A DNA stretch of 43,242 bases from CAZLPZ01 sp964561535. GTDB taxonomy: Bacteria > Pseudomonadota > Alphaproteobacteria > Micavibrionales > Micavibrionaceae. Numbering within the stretch: position 1 is the stretch's first letter; every line of letters starts with the position of its first letter. Of this stretch, positions 23,580 through 32,171 are shown piece after piece. A program made the translations under genes and the position numbers. The stretch covers positions 1 to 43,242 of the forward strand of contig CAZLPZ010000013.1 in the NCBI GenBank assembly GCA_964561535.1, read 5' to 3'. The notes below the pieces were generated by a model that was given only the letters and a program-made list of their open reading frames with translations, searched no databases and was not told the origin of the DNA.

Positions 23580-26033
23580 TTATTCCCCGCCGACAACACC
23601 GATAATCCGATCCCGCGCGTCCATCGCACGACCCATATCATCCGGGGCAGCTTCCATCGAAATCACGTTCAACGCGCCATTCTTTTGATAAAACAGAACG
23701 GCAGCCGATGTACTGTTCGCGCCCGCGATGCACGCCGCATCATAGGCCGCGTATTTTAAGCCCAAAACCGTGCGCGTCGCCGTTGCAGCCGTGGATGCAA
23801 AATCGCCACGACATCCGGATTTTAATTTTTTCATTTGGCGGGCCACAATATCATCAAAATCATCAGGTTTCACGGGATCTTGAACGACAGCAAGCCCCGC
23901 GAGATCCCCAGATTCAAATCGCCACCCCTTCCCCGTTCCAAATGGATTTTTAGCAATCGGGTTAAACGGTGTTGTCACCGGCACGCCAGCCTGTTTTAAA
24001 ACACGAGAGACACCCGCAGCCTCGTTGGGCGGTATGAATCCCCCATCTTGAACAGGCGCTGATACAGCCGTGAGAGGTTCACTGGAAATGGATGATACAT
24101 TTGATATCGGCGGTATAGACGCAACAGGGGAGCCCAAAGACGCCCCTGCAGCCACCGGCATCGTTACAGGAACCCCACACATGGCGGCCACTGACTGAGG
24201 TGAGACCCCTTTATCGACACGCAAAGCAGCAATTTGATCTTCAAGTGAATTCAAAAGTGCAATTTGGCCTTCATTTGCCAATTTTGGATTAAACAACATA
24301 TATTCAATTTGTTTTTTTTCTGTCTCACATTGGGTCTTTGTATCACGCAACGTCATGATCATCCGTTGAACTTCACGCTCTGATTCTTCTAATCGACGGA
24401 CGGTTTTTTCAACATCAACCTTACCATCCGCCCCCTTTAATAATTCGGTTGAATTCGTACGTTGCTCTTGATCAAGAATTTTTGTGAGTTCCGAAACCTT
24501 TCCGGTAAGCTGTTCATTCAGGCCACGCATATCCCGCAATTGTTGACGAAGCGGCGCTTCGGCTGCAACAGCCACACGCATATCACTGGGTGAGGTTCGT
24601 GCCGTTCCCAATTGACCGCGTAGATTTACATTTTCGGCCGATAATAATTCCAACCGTTTTTGCAGATCCACCATATCCGGGGCCTTATCCCGACTTTCAA
24701 GTACCGTCATCCGGGCCTTCAGTGCTGTATTTTCCGATTCAAGCATATCGGCGCGAGCCTGTAATGCAGGATTTCCAGGCCCCCCTGTCGCGGCGACACG
24801 CGCCCCCACCTGAACACCCGCATCCAATTTTGCCTGAAGCGTATCTTTTTCAACGCGCAACCGCGCAATTTCGTCGGCTAACTTTTTGGTCGAAATCACA
24901 TCACTGATATTCGATTCCAATTTCTTTTGCATCTCAACATTCTCACGCACCAATTTATCACGCTCGGATTTTAAGGCCATTTTTTCGGCGTCCATTGATG
25001 GCACCGTTGGTGTCGCAACTTTAGACACCGCAGATGCGGCCTGGGCCGTCGCTGCACTTGCCTTTTCTTCTGCCGCACGAACACGCGCCGCAGCCTGATC
25101 AATACCTGATTGTGCCTGGGCCGCACGGGTTTCCGCGTCCATTACTTGTTTCTTTAAGGTCGTGTTTTCGGTGGTTAATGCGGCAATCCGCGCCACTTGA
25201 TCCCCCACTGCTTTTTGATCTGCTTCCTTGACCGTTGCGTTTATCGCACGGTCAGTTTGCGCGGCTTTTAATTGATTTTGTAAATCCTGAACCTGCACCT
25301 TTAAGGTATCACGCTCACTTGCCAATTCACTGGTATTCGGGACATTTGTTGCCGCACGCATCGTCATCACGTCTTCCCGTAAACGCCGATTCTCCTCGAG
25401 CAAGGATCCGATACGTTCGGTATATTCGGTCGAATCCACATTGGCTTTTGTTGTTGCGGTCTCTTTTATCGGAACAACTGCCGATTTCAAGGGAGCCGTC
25501 GCAAGGTCGGCAGCAATTTTCGCCCCCCCAGGTAACGAGGATAAACACGTTTGCAGTTGCCGCGATGCGCCGGACCAATCGGTCAGAACCAAAGCCATCG
25601 TCCGGTCGTCATATCTTAATTGAAGGGTCGGTGATTTTGAAAATCCATCCGATAAATCAACAACTTTATCTACATTCAGCACAAACGTCGTTGCATTTAA
25701 GGGTTTCGTTTCAATTTCAACCCGTTCAGCAGCCCCCGGCTTCATCCCCACACGATACACGCGCGTTGGGTCCAACGTCGCCCCCCGCAATTCAATCGCG
25801 AGCGACGATTGCCCGGCGACCGTCCGCCCCACCGTGATAATGGTGTTATCGATTTTGCGACTGACCGCACAATAGGGGCCACGATTTCCTTCGGTCACCT
25901 TGGTCAACGTCCAAGTTGGGCCCGCCTGCGCGTGGGAGGATACGACCATCATCGCGCTGGTCGTCATCAATAGGGTATAAAAGCAAGCGCGGAGAGAACC
26001 AGACGCCATGCGGGTAAGAATATTCATAATCAT
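23580..26033 (-). CDS. Large periplasmic coiled-coil protein, unknown function
   Basis: I do not recognise this 817-residue protein. It has a signal peptide (hydrophobic about 15-33, cleavage likely after SHAQA near 37), an N-terminal domain of about 150 residues that is beta-rich, a long coiled coil (about 200-610, heptads rich in Ala, Glu, Lys, Leu, broken by Pro/Thr/Ala pieces), and a C-terminal globular domain (about 680-817) containing two close cysteines. The layout resembles a periplasmic spacer or scaffold between membrane and envelope. Nearest start alternatives are Met3 and Met9, both of which keep the signal peptide. Neighbours, sucA and an orphan hicA-like gene, do not suggest a pathway. 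Confidence 0.7.
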   Translation of the reverse strand: MIMNILTRMASGSLRACFYTLLMTTSAMMVVSSHAQAGPTWTLTKVTEGNRGPYCAVSRKIDNTIITVGRTVAGQSSLAIELRGATLDPTRVYRVGMKPGAAERVEIETKPLNATTFVLNVDKVVDLSDGFSKSPTLQLRYDDRTMALVLTDWSGASRQLQTCLSSLPGGAKIAADLATAPLKSAVVPIKETATTKANVDSTEYTERIGSLLEENRRLREDVMTMRAATNVPNTSELASERDTLKVQVQDLQNQLKAAQTDRAINATVKEADQKAVGDQVARIAALTTENTTLKKQVMDAETRAAQAQSGIDQAAARVRAAEEKASAATAQAASAVSKVATPTVPSMDAEKMALKSERDKLVRENVEMQKKLESNISDVISTKKLADEIARLRVEKDTLQAKLDAGVQVGARVAATGGPGNPALQARADMLESENTALKARMTVLESRDKAPDMVDLQKRLELLSAENVNLRGQLGTARTSPSDMRVAVAAEAPLRQQLRDMRGLNEQLTGKVSELTKILDQEQRTNSTELLKGADGKVDVEKTVRRLEESEREVQRMIMTLRDTKTQCETEKKQIEYMLFNPKLANEGQIALLNSLEDQIAALRVDKGVSPQSVAAMCGVPVTMPVAAGASLGSPVASIPPISNVSSISSEPLTAVSAPVQDGGFIPPNEAAGVSRVLKQAGVPVTTPFNPIAKNPFGTGKGWRFESGDLAGLAVVQDPVKPDDFDDIVARQMKKLKSGCRGDFASTAATATRTVLGLKYAAYDAACIAGANSTSAAVLFYQKNGALNVISMEAAPDDMGRAMDARDRIIGVVGGE

Positions 26034-26078
26034 AACCCTGGGAAAGAATCATCGAATCATCTGGTCCAGTTTAACACC

Positions 26079-26087
26079 TGTGGATAA
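26079..26087 (-). promoter_or_regulatory. Consensus DnaA box
   Basis: TGTGGATAA is the reverse complement of TTATCCACA, the consensus DnaA box. It lies alone between the coiled-coil gene and the HicA-like gene; a single nine-base match may be chance. Confidence 0.35.
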
Positions 26088-26158
26088 TTTGCCCAAGAGT
26101 CGGTTGCGCAATGTGACAAAAAATCTTTTGATTTTGATTCAGTACAATTACGGTATAA

Positions 26159-26428
26159 TTACGCTGCAGCCGTAGTATCAGGAGTTACACCGCAGAGTTC
26201 CAGAAAATCCCGAACCTGGGCCACTTCATCAATCGGCAGCGCGTGCCCATGCGGACGGTGCAGAAAAAATGTATGACCATTCAAGGAAATTTCCAAGCGA
26301 TTACCCGATTTTTCAGACATCTCGGCCCCCAGTTCAGTAAATAAATGGGTGATATCTTTATAATTCACGTTCGCGCTGATGGGATGTGCAAATAAAGATT
26401 GCAGAATTTTTTGATGATGGTGGTTCAT
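26159..26428 (-). CDS. HicA-like protein without a HicB partner
   Basis: An 89-residue protein resembling HicA-family mRNA interferases: ILQSLFAHPISANVNYKDITHLF, then LGAEM, GNRLEISLNGHTFFLHRPH with the histidine of the dsRBD-like fold, and VRDFLELCGV. HicA toxins cut mRNA and are held by HicB, normally encoded next to them. No HicB-like frame is on either side (26034-26158 and 26429-26492 are non-coding). The ribosome site GAGAGGG is good. It may be a non-toxic domesticated RNA-binding member; the call rests on motif pattern alone. Confidence 0.68.
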   Translation of the reverse strand: MNHHHQKILQSLFAHPISANVNYKDITHLFTELGAEMSEKSGNRLEISLNGHTFFLHRPHGHALPIDEVAQVRDFLELCGVTPDTTAAA

Positions 26429-26466
26429 GAAAATACCCTCTCTTTCTGATGAAAAGCGTAACGAGA

Positions 26467-26502
26467 TTTATCGACGATCACCTTGATATCGGTCAATGAC
26501 CG
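26467..26502 (-). promoter_or_regulatory. Candidate promoter and operator of the hicA-like gene
   Basis: Minus-strand TTGACC (26496-26491), 18 bases, GATAAA (26472-26467) is a fair promoter. CGGTCA-A-TGACCG (26490-26502) is a perfect palindrome that covers the -35 box and also the stop codon of the upstream gene. Toxin-antitoxin promoters are often repressed at such sites. Confidence 0.42.
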
Positions 26503-27236
26503 TTTGGCTGGGGAACATCAGAAACCCCCAATCTTCTGGAAACATACGAAGCTAATGTACTCCAAACTTCTAACATTTTATGTACTTCACTCGGGGGGAG
26601 ATTAGGAAGAGACTCTATATAAGATATCTGCATATTATCATATAAAATATTAATTACCTTCCGTCTGTCAGATTCCGGCAAACGCTCTGAACCCGGTGGA
26701 TCTATCTCTTTAAACCGCTGCTCCGCTGTTAAAAGATATTTGCGTAAAGCTCCTGGATTACTATCTTCAATTTCTGGTCGCATAACAACCGATAATGTTT
26801 CCCCATATTTTTCCGCAATTGCCGCCGCCGACCCCACATAACCTCGATCAAGCAATCCCATCATCAATTTATCCAATGCGGGGAAAAGCGACGTCAATTC
26901 GCCCATGATTTTATAACTATCAATTACTTGTGGTAATACCCAAGAAAAAGAAACTCCATAACGCCGATCAATTGCGTTCTCGTCAAATCTACTTGATGAA
27001 TTCTTATCAATAACATCAAGTAACTCGATCTTAAGTCGGCGATCCAAAACAGCCAAGCAATTTTCAGATAATTTTACGCTCTCGCCTATCGCTCGGATAA
27101 ATACCTGATCCAAAGCCTTTTCTAATTTTGGATCCCTTTTATTTGCATCACGCGGATCAGATTCCGGGGGCGCCGACGACCGGGAAAATAACCTCGATAA
27201 AAGTCTCCTCCATCCACCCTTATTATAATCTGACAT
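26493..27236 (-). CDS. Hypothetical protein, all-helical, lineage-specific
   Basis: I do not recognise this 247-residue protein. It opens with a basic patch (GGWRRLLSRLFSR) and a disordered Pro/Asp-rich stretch, then about 190 residues of amphipathic helices (ALDQVFIRAIGESVKL, YIESLPNLPPSEVHKML) with no transmembrane segment and no enzyme motif. It reads as a soluble helical protein. AT content is higher than in lon. It has its own promoter just after lon, and an ATG with AGAGGGA upstream. The basic amphipathic N-terminus could serve membrane association; this is inference. Confidence 0.6.
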   Translation of the reverse strand: MSDYNKGGWRRLLSRLFSRSSAPPESDPRDANKRDPKLEKALDQVFIRAIGESVKLSENCLAVLDRRLKIELLDVIDKNSSSRFDENAIDRRYGVSFSWVLPQVIDSYKIMGELTSLFPALDKLMMGLLDRGYVGSAAAIAEKYGETLSVVMRPEIEDSNPGALRKYLLTAEQRFKEIDPPGSERLPESDRRKVINILYDNMQISYIESLPNLPPSEVHKMLEVWSTLASYVSRRLGVSDVPQPNGH

Positions 27237-27298
27237 TTTATATCCCTCTTATATTCACAGATGCCCCCAGACCCGCCGGGTGCTTCTTAATTTGAAAG

Positions 27299-27326
27299 AT
27301 CTTACCAGAATATAATATTATGTCAA
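27299..27326 (-). promoter_or_regulatory. Promoter for the gene at 26493-27236
   Basis: Minus-strand TTGACA (27326-27321), 16 bases, TAAGAT (27304-27299): a perfect -35 and four of six in the -10. It lies right after the lon stop. The ten bases TTGACATAAT are shared with the promoter at 32202-32229. Confidence 0.55.
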
Positions 27327-27329
27327 CTG

Positions 27330-29774
27330 TTAATGAATCGTCGGGCGATCTTGATCAAGCCCCTCGGTACCCCCGGCGGTGGTTAACGCGATATCATCAT
27401 CCGAATCCCCCACCAGCGGTTGGGGTTGGATCGTGAGTGCATGGATAAATACCTCGTCCACTGTCGCCACCGGAATGATCGTTAACCCTTTTCGGACATT
27501 TGCCGGAATTTCGGTTAGGTCCTTTTCGTTATCTTTAGGAATCAAAACGGTTTTAATACCGCCGCGCAATGCCGCGAGCAGTTTCTCTTTTAATCCACCA
27601 ATTTCAGTGACATAACCGCGCAAGTTCACCTCGCCTGTCATTGCGATATCGCGCCGAATGGGAATGCCGGTAATCGCAGATACAATCGCGGTGGTCATCG
27701 CAGCACCGGCCGACGGGCCATCTTTGGGCGTTGCCCCTTCGGGCACGTGCACGTGAATATTCAGTTCTTTTAAAACGTTATAATCAATCCCTAACGATCG
27801 GGCGCGGGATTTGACCAACATTTCGGCGACAACAATTGACTCTTTCATGACGTCTTTTAAATTCCCCGTCATCGTGACCTTGCCGTCTTTACCCGGAATT
27901 GTGACCGCCTCGATCGATAATAAATCGCCCCCAAATTCAGTATAGGCGAGACCATTGACAACACCCACGCGGTTTGCATCATCCACTTCATGAATTCGGA
28001 ATTTCGGTACGCCCAAGAATTTTTCAAGATTCGCCGTCGTCACCCGAATAGATGTCTTTTTGTTCATCAAAATATCTTTGACCGATTTCCGACACAATTT
28101 CGACAATTCGCGGTCCAAACTGCGCACGCCCGCCTCGCGTGTATAAAACCGAATGATATGGCGTACTGCATCATCCGTGACCGCAAACTCACCCCGTTTC
28201 AACCCCGATGCCTTGATTTGTTTATTCAATAAATGCCGTTTGACGATTTCGAGTTTCTCATCTTCGGTGTACCCTGACAGACGGATAATCTCCATCCGGT
28301 CCAAAAGCGGTTGGGGCATGTTCAATGTATTTGCCGTACAAATAAACATGACATCCGATAAATCATAATCCACTTCGAGATAATGGTCATTAAATGTGTG
28401 GTTTTGTTCAGGATCCAAAACTTCAAGTAAAGCAGATGACGGGTCACCGCGCCAATCCGACCCCAATTTATCAATCTCATCTAATAGAAATAACGGATTA
28501 CTGGATTTTGCCTTTTTCATTCCTTGAATAATTTTACCCGGTTGGGACCCAATATAGGTACGGCGATGCCCCCGAATTTCACTTTCGTCCCGCACCCCTC
28601 CCAACGCTACACGTACAAAATTCCGATTCGTCGCGCGCGCCACCGATTGCCCCAACGATGTTTTTCCAACGCCCGGTGGCCCCACCAAGCACAAAATCGA
28701 TCCCCGAACCTTGCCCGCCCGGTTTTGAACGGCCAAATATTCCATGATCCGATCTTTCACCTTATCCAAACCAAAATGATCGGTATCTAAAATTTTTTGG
28801 GCCGCGTGCAAATCGCCCTTGATCTTGGTCCGTTTTTTCCAAGGCACCGCGATCATCCAGTCGAGATAATTGCGAATAACCGTGGCCTCCGCCGCCATTG
28901 CCGGCATCATTTTCAGTTTTTTAAGTTCGGAAACAGCCTTTTCCCTTGCCTCTTTGCTCAACTTCGTTTGAACAATTTTCTTTTCCAGTTCGACCAGTTC
29001 GCCCGATGCGCCGTCTTCACCATCCGTCAATTCTTTTTGGATGGCCTTCATTTGTTCGTTTAAATAAAACTCACGTTGTGACTTTTCCATTTGACGCTTC
29101 ACACGCGTCCGCAGGCGTTTTTCGACCTGAAGAACACCAATCTCGCCGTCCATGTGCGCATAGACCTGTTCGATACGCGTTTGAACGGATATCGCCTCGA
29201 GCAATTTTTGTTTATCTTCAATCTTAATGGCCAAATGCGCCGCAATCAAATCCGAAAGACGCGCCGGGTCGTCTGTTTGTCCCGCCGATACAACAACTTC
29301 AGGGGGGATCTTGCGGTTTAATTTAACGTAGGATTCAAATTGCGACAACAGCGCGCGGGCCACCGTTTCGGGATCCTTATCCGTCATCGGCGTTTCTGTA
29401 ATCGGTTCAACATCCGCCTCGAGGAATGGGTCGGTTTGGCGAAATAAATCCAGCCGCGCCCGCTTTCCCCCTTCGACCAATGCCTTGACCGTGCCGTCCG
29501 GCAATTTCAACATTTGCAAAATTGTGCCAATCGTGCCGACCGTGTATAAACCGTCGGCGTCACTTTCGACACTGGCCGTATCTTTTTGCGTGACCATCAA
29601 AACTTGGCGCCCGTTTTTTAAAGCGTGTTCCAAGGCAAGGACCGATTTTGGCCGTCCCACAAAAAGGGGCACGATCATATTGGGGAAAACCACCACATCA
29701 CGCAGCGGGAGGACAGGAAGGGGCAATGTTTTTGTCATGGAGATTAATGTGGAGGGGATTGCCCCCAAATTCAA
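27330..29774 (-). CDS. lon: ATP-dependent protease Lon
   Basis: Hexameric cytosolic AAA+ protease that degrades misfolded and regulatory proteins; in Alphaproteobacteria these include cell-cycle factors. Substrate domain begins LPVLPLRDVVVFPNM; the AAA+ module has Walker A GPPGVGKTS (about 370) and Walker B FLLDEID; the protease domain has the Ser of GPSAGAAM and Lys of LKEKLLAALRGGIKTVLIP. All are intact at about 800 residues. Start is uncertain: a TTG at 29774 has GGAGAG five bases upstream, while the ATG at 29738 fits the family but has no ribosome site. Confidence 0.95.
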   Translation of the reverse strand: MNLGAIPSTLISMTKTLPLPVLPLRDVVVFPNMIVPLFVGRPKSVLALEHALKNGRQVLMVTQKDTASVESDADGLYTVGTIGTILQMLKLPDGTVKALVEGGKRARLDLFRQTDPFLEADVEPITETPMTDKDPETVARALLSQFESYVKLNRKIPPEVVVSAGQTDDPARLSDLIAAHLAIKIEDKQKLLEAISVQTRIEQVYAHMDGEIGVLQVEKRLRTRVKRQMEKSQREFYLNEQMKAIQKELTDGEDGASGELVELEKKIVQTKLSKEAREKAVSELKKLKMMPAMAAEATVIRNYLDWMIAVPWKKRTKIKGDLHAAQKILDTDHFGLDKVKDRIMEYLAVQNRAGKVRGSILCLVGPPGVGKTSLGQSVARATNRNFVRVALGGVRDESEIRGHRRTYIGSQPGKIIQGMKKAKSSNPLFLLDEIDKLGSDWRGDPSSALLEVLDPEQNHTFNDHYLEVDYDLSDVMFICTANTLNMPQPLLDRMEIIRLSGYTEDEKLEIVKRHLLNKQIKASGLKRGEFAVTDDAVRHIIRFYTREAGVRSLDRELSKLCRKSVKDILMNKKTSIRVTTANLEKFLGVPKFRIHEVDDANRVGVVNGLAYTEFGGDLLSIEAVTIPGKDGKVTMTGNLKDVMKESIVVAEMLVKSRARSLGIDYNVLKELNIHVHVPEGATPKDGPSAGAAMTTAIVSAITGIPIRRDIAMTGEVNLRGYVTEIGGLKEKLLAALRGGIKTVLIPKDNEKDLTEIPANVRKGLTIIPVATVDEVFIHALTIQPQPLVGDSDDDIALTTAGGTEGLDQDRPTIH

Positions 29775-29806
29775 GGGCTCTCCATTAGATTTAAACAGGA
29801 TTTAAA

Positions 29807-29835
29807 TTGAAATGATAAACATATATTCCTATAAA
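29807..29835 (+). promoter_or_regulatory. Promoter for the gene at 29888
   Basis: TTGAAA (29807-29812), 17 bases, TATAAA (29830-29835): five of six in each box and ideal spacing. It lies in the gap divergent from lon and predicts a start near 29842 and a leader of about 45 bases. Confidence 0.6.
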
Positions 29836-29887
29836 AATAGAACGAATTTTATACATGTCGGACTGTTGAGTTTGATACAATAGGGAT

Positions 29888-30628
29888 ATGGTGAACGAAT
29901 ATACGAATAAAGAAGATCCTGACAAGCGCGATATAGCCCGTGCGAAAAAAATCGCGCGCGATATTTCTCTATCCGTATCCACAGCGGGCGATATAAGAGA
30001 AGAAAATTCAAAAAGAGACCGGAAGATTCAAGCCCAAGCCTTTACTCACGGCACGTCTTCAGATAATGGAAAAGATGAAGATCTCAAAAAAGATCCAGTG
30101 GCATGGGCTCTTAAACAAATTATATACCAAAGCGCCTTTGCGAATCTTACCCCCCCAAATGGTCCGGTCGCCACCATACAGAACCCCATCGCCATCAAAG
30201 ATGCACACGGCAAGGTCATGTATCTTGACAATGGCGTATCATGTCGATTTGCATTTAATACATCATCTAATACTCCATCGGCCGTTCTGGCTCCGGAAAA
30301 AGATAATACTTTTGATTTACCCGCGCCGGTTGTGACAGGTCAAAAACCCAGTCGCACAAGTTTTGCAGAAACGACTTCACCTACAGCCTATGCTCAGATC
30401 GGCCCGATTTCTGCTATTCCATCTCGCGCCGTTGCAGATGCTGGCCATATAAAGGGCAGTTTTGAAGCCGGCGCCCGTAAGAACAGCTTTCATGATGCTT
30501 TTACCGCAGATACTCCAATCGTGGCGCCTGGGTTGATTCCAAATATTACAACTGGTCGAGATTCGTTTTACACATCAGATCATTCGATCCTCAAAGTCCC
30601 CGCTCCTCCGGCCCCGCTCTTCCATTAA
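29888..30628 (+). CDS. Hypothetical protein, largely disordered
   Basis: I do not recognise this 246-residue protein. Residues 1-70 are charged (DPDKRDIARAKKIARDI), residues 75-130 could fold around WALKQIIYQSAFANL, and the rest is low-complexity rich in Pro, Ala, Ser, Thr with no signal peptide, membrane segment or enzyme motif. It is AT-richer than lon and mdh. It is a single-gene unit: its own consensus-like promoter upstream and a strong terminator on its stop codon. Such a protein could be a secreted effector or an expendable lineage gene; nothing seen decides. Confidence 0.55.
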   Translation: MVNEYTNKEDPDKRDIARAKKIARDISLSVSTAGDIREENSKRDRKIQAQAFTHGTSSDNGKDEDLKKDPVAWALKQIIYQSAFANLTPPNGPVATIQNPIAIKDAHGKVMYLDNGVSCRFAFNTSSNTPSAVLAPEKDNTFDLPAPVVTGQKPSRTSFAETTSPTAYAQIGPISAIPSRAVADAGHIKGSFEAGARKNSFHDAFTADTPIVAPGLIPNITTGRDSFYTSDHSILKVPAPPAPLFH

Positions 30629-30655
30629 AAAACCCACCGATTGGTGGGTTTTTCT
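30628..30655 (+). terminator. Rho-independent terminator
   Basis: AAAAACCCACC-GATT-GGTGGGTTTTT is a perfect 11-base stem with a four-base loop, starting on the last base of the stop codon and followed by T-rich sequence. The A/T arms mean it can also stop the convergent mdh transcript. Confidence 0.9.
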
Positions 30656-30659
30656 TTTT

Positions 30660-30688
30660 CTGGATCCCCACCTGCGCGGGGATGACTC
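30660..30688. repeat. Partial GTCATCCC-type repeat
   Basis: GGATCCCCACCTGCGCGGGG followed by ATGACTCG is one hairpin arm of the repeat family at 4927, placed between the terminator and the mdh stop. Confidence 0.6.
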
Positions 30689-30692
30689 GATC

Positions 30693-31649
30693 TTACGCCG
30701 CGATTTTATCGACCGCACCGACCAAATCTTTTACCGCCGCGACCGAATGATCGAACATTTTTTGTTCATCCGCATTCAGTTTAATTTCGATGATTTTTTC
30801 AACGCCGCCCGCACCAATAATGACCGGCACGCCGATATACAAACCTTTGATCCCATATTGACCATTTAATTTGGCGGCGCACGGCATGACCCGTTTTTTA
30901 TCGCGCAGGAAACTTTCGGCCATGGCCACGGCAGACGCCGCCGGGGCATAAAACGCCGACCCCGTTTTTAACAAATTGACGATTTCCGCGCCGCCGTTGC
31001 GGGTACGGTCAACAATTGCATCCATCTTTGCTTGGGTTGTCCAGCCCATCGCGACCAAATCCGGCAACGGAATACCGGCAACGGTTGAATACCGCACCAG
31101 CGGCACCATCGTATCACCGTGACCACCCAAAACAAACGCGTTCACGTCTTCGACCGATACGCCAAATTCTTGGGACAGGAAATACCGGAACCGAGCCGAA
31201 TCAAGAACACCGGCCATGCCGACGACCATGTTGTCTTTGAACCCCGTGGCGCGTTGCATCACCTCGACCATCGCGTCCAACGGATTAGTAATCACAATGA
31301 CGAAGGCATTCGGGGCATGTTTTTTGATATTTTCGCCAACCGTTTTCATGACGCCCGTGTTGATGCCGATCAAATCATCGCGCGACATCCCCGGCTTACG
31401 CGGCACACCAGCGGTCACAATCACCACGTCGGCACCAGAAATCGCACTGTAATCATTGCTGCCCGTATAGGCACAATCAAACCCATCAACCGGACTGGCC
31501 TCGGCAATGTCCAAAGCTTTGCCCTGGGGCACACCTTCCGCGATATCCACAATGGCAACATCGCCCAGTTGTTTTTGCCCAAGCATCAAGGCCAACGTGC
31601 CGCCAATTTGTCCCGCGCCCACGAGGCCGATTTTGTTACGTTTTTGCAT
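30693..31649 (-). CDS. mdh: Malate dehydrogenase
   Basis: NAD-dependent TCA enzyme oxidising malate to oxaloacetate. The 318-residue LDH-like form has GLVGAGQIGGTLA (about 8-20), the acid NAD anchor VDIAEG, TAGVPRKPGMSRDDL with the substrate-binding Arg, ITNPLDAMV and the catalytic His in LGGHGDTMVPL. This is the usual alphaproteobacterial Mdh. In many relatives it leads an mdh-sucCDAB cluster; here it stands alone. Its ribosome site AAAGGAT lies inside a leader hairpin, so its expression is probably controlled after transcription or coupled to the upstream gene. Confidence 0.96.
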   Translation of the reverse strand: MQKRNKIGLVGAGQIGGTLALMLGQKQLGDVAIVDIAEGVPQGKALDIAEASPVDGFDCAYTGSNDYSAISGADVVIVTAGVPRKPGMSRDDLIGINTGVMKTVGENIKKHAPNAFVIVITNPLDAMVEVMQRATGFKDNMVVGMAGVLDSARFRYFLSQEFGVSVEDVNAFVLGGHGDTMVPLVRYSTVAGIPLPDLVAMGWTTQAKMDAIVDRTRNGGAEIVNLLKTGSAFYAPAASAVAMAESFLRDKKRVMPCAAKLNGQYGIKGLYIGVPVIIGAGGVEKIIEIKLNADEQKMFDHSVAAVKDLVGAVDKIAA

Positions 31650-31650
31650 G

Positions 31651-31701
31651 AAAAAATCCTTTGGTTCCAGAGTTAAATATGATGTCTCTGGGCCAAAGGA
31701 T
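31651..31701 (-). promoter_or_regulatory. mdh leader hairpin that sequesters its ribosome site
   Basis: In the mdh message, ATCCTTTGG-C-CCAGAG (31701-31686) pairs with CTCTGG-AA-CCAAAGGAT (31672-31656): nine plus six base pairs with a small internal loop and a 13-base apical loop. TTTTTT follows (31656-31651), then ATG. It has the shape of an intrinsic terminator, yet its 3' arm holds AAAGGA, the only ribosome site for mdh. Confidence 0.7.
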
Positions 31702-31742
31702 ACGATGGATTAGGGGGTGCGGTAAAGGGGGGATTATTGACG

Positions 31743-32171
31743 TTAAACCGCCGGGGTTTGGGGTGTTGCCATTGTAACAACGGCGATACTTGGTGCGGAA
31801 GAGGCCACCCCTAAACGGCGTTCCAAGATTGAATTCAGTAAAGTCAGATTTGAGGGATAATCTGCTTGCAAAGAGTTCCCTAAATAGCGCATTGCAAATC
31901 TGAAAGTGTTGGGAATTGAGGCTTCTCCATCAATATCAAATTGCATTGGCTTCTCGCCGGCTCGTGTGATGATAATTCCATTATTGAGTCCCATCATAAC
32001 GCCAACAGTCGTTTCTCCCATATATTGAGGATCTTTAATATCTTGGCCAATACGGCCGATTGCAGTACGCACATCTTCGACGGCTATGGGCCAACGAATA
32101 TCATCCCGTAGTCCCAAAACCGAGATCGGTTTTTCGGTAGACGTTTTAGTATTAAAAGAGTTTATGGACAT
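31743..32171 (-). CDS. Hypothetical protein upstream of mdh
   Basis: I do not recognise this 142-residue protein. It has no signal peptide or membrane segment. The core (about 22-125) mixes strands and helices, IRWPIAVEDVRTAIGRIG, GVMMGLNNGIIITRAGEKPM and a long helix ending in ERRLGVAS; the ends are Ser/Thr/Pro-rich and probably disordered. It has an excellent promoter and an AGGAG ribosome site, so it should be well expressed. It precedes mdh on the same strand by about 95 bases that hold the hairpin, so mdh may be read from the same message. Confidence 0.6.
   Translation of the reverse strand: MSINSFNTKTSTEKPISVLGLRDDIRWPIAVEDVRTAIGRIGQDIKDPQYMGETTVGVMMGLNNGIIITRAGEKPMQFDIDGEASIPNTFRFAMRYLGNSLQADYPSNLTLLNSILERRLGVASSAPSIAVVTMATPQTPAV

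Noticed and set aside
25235..25837. 200-residue frame opposite the coiled-coil gene
   Set aside because: Antisense shadow; Pro/His/Arg-rich as expected from reversed Ala/Glu-rich codons.
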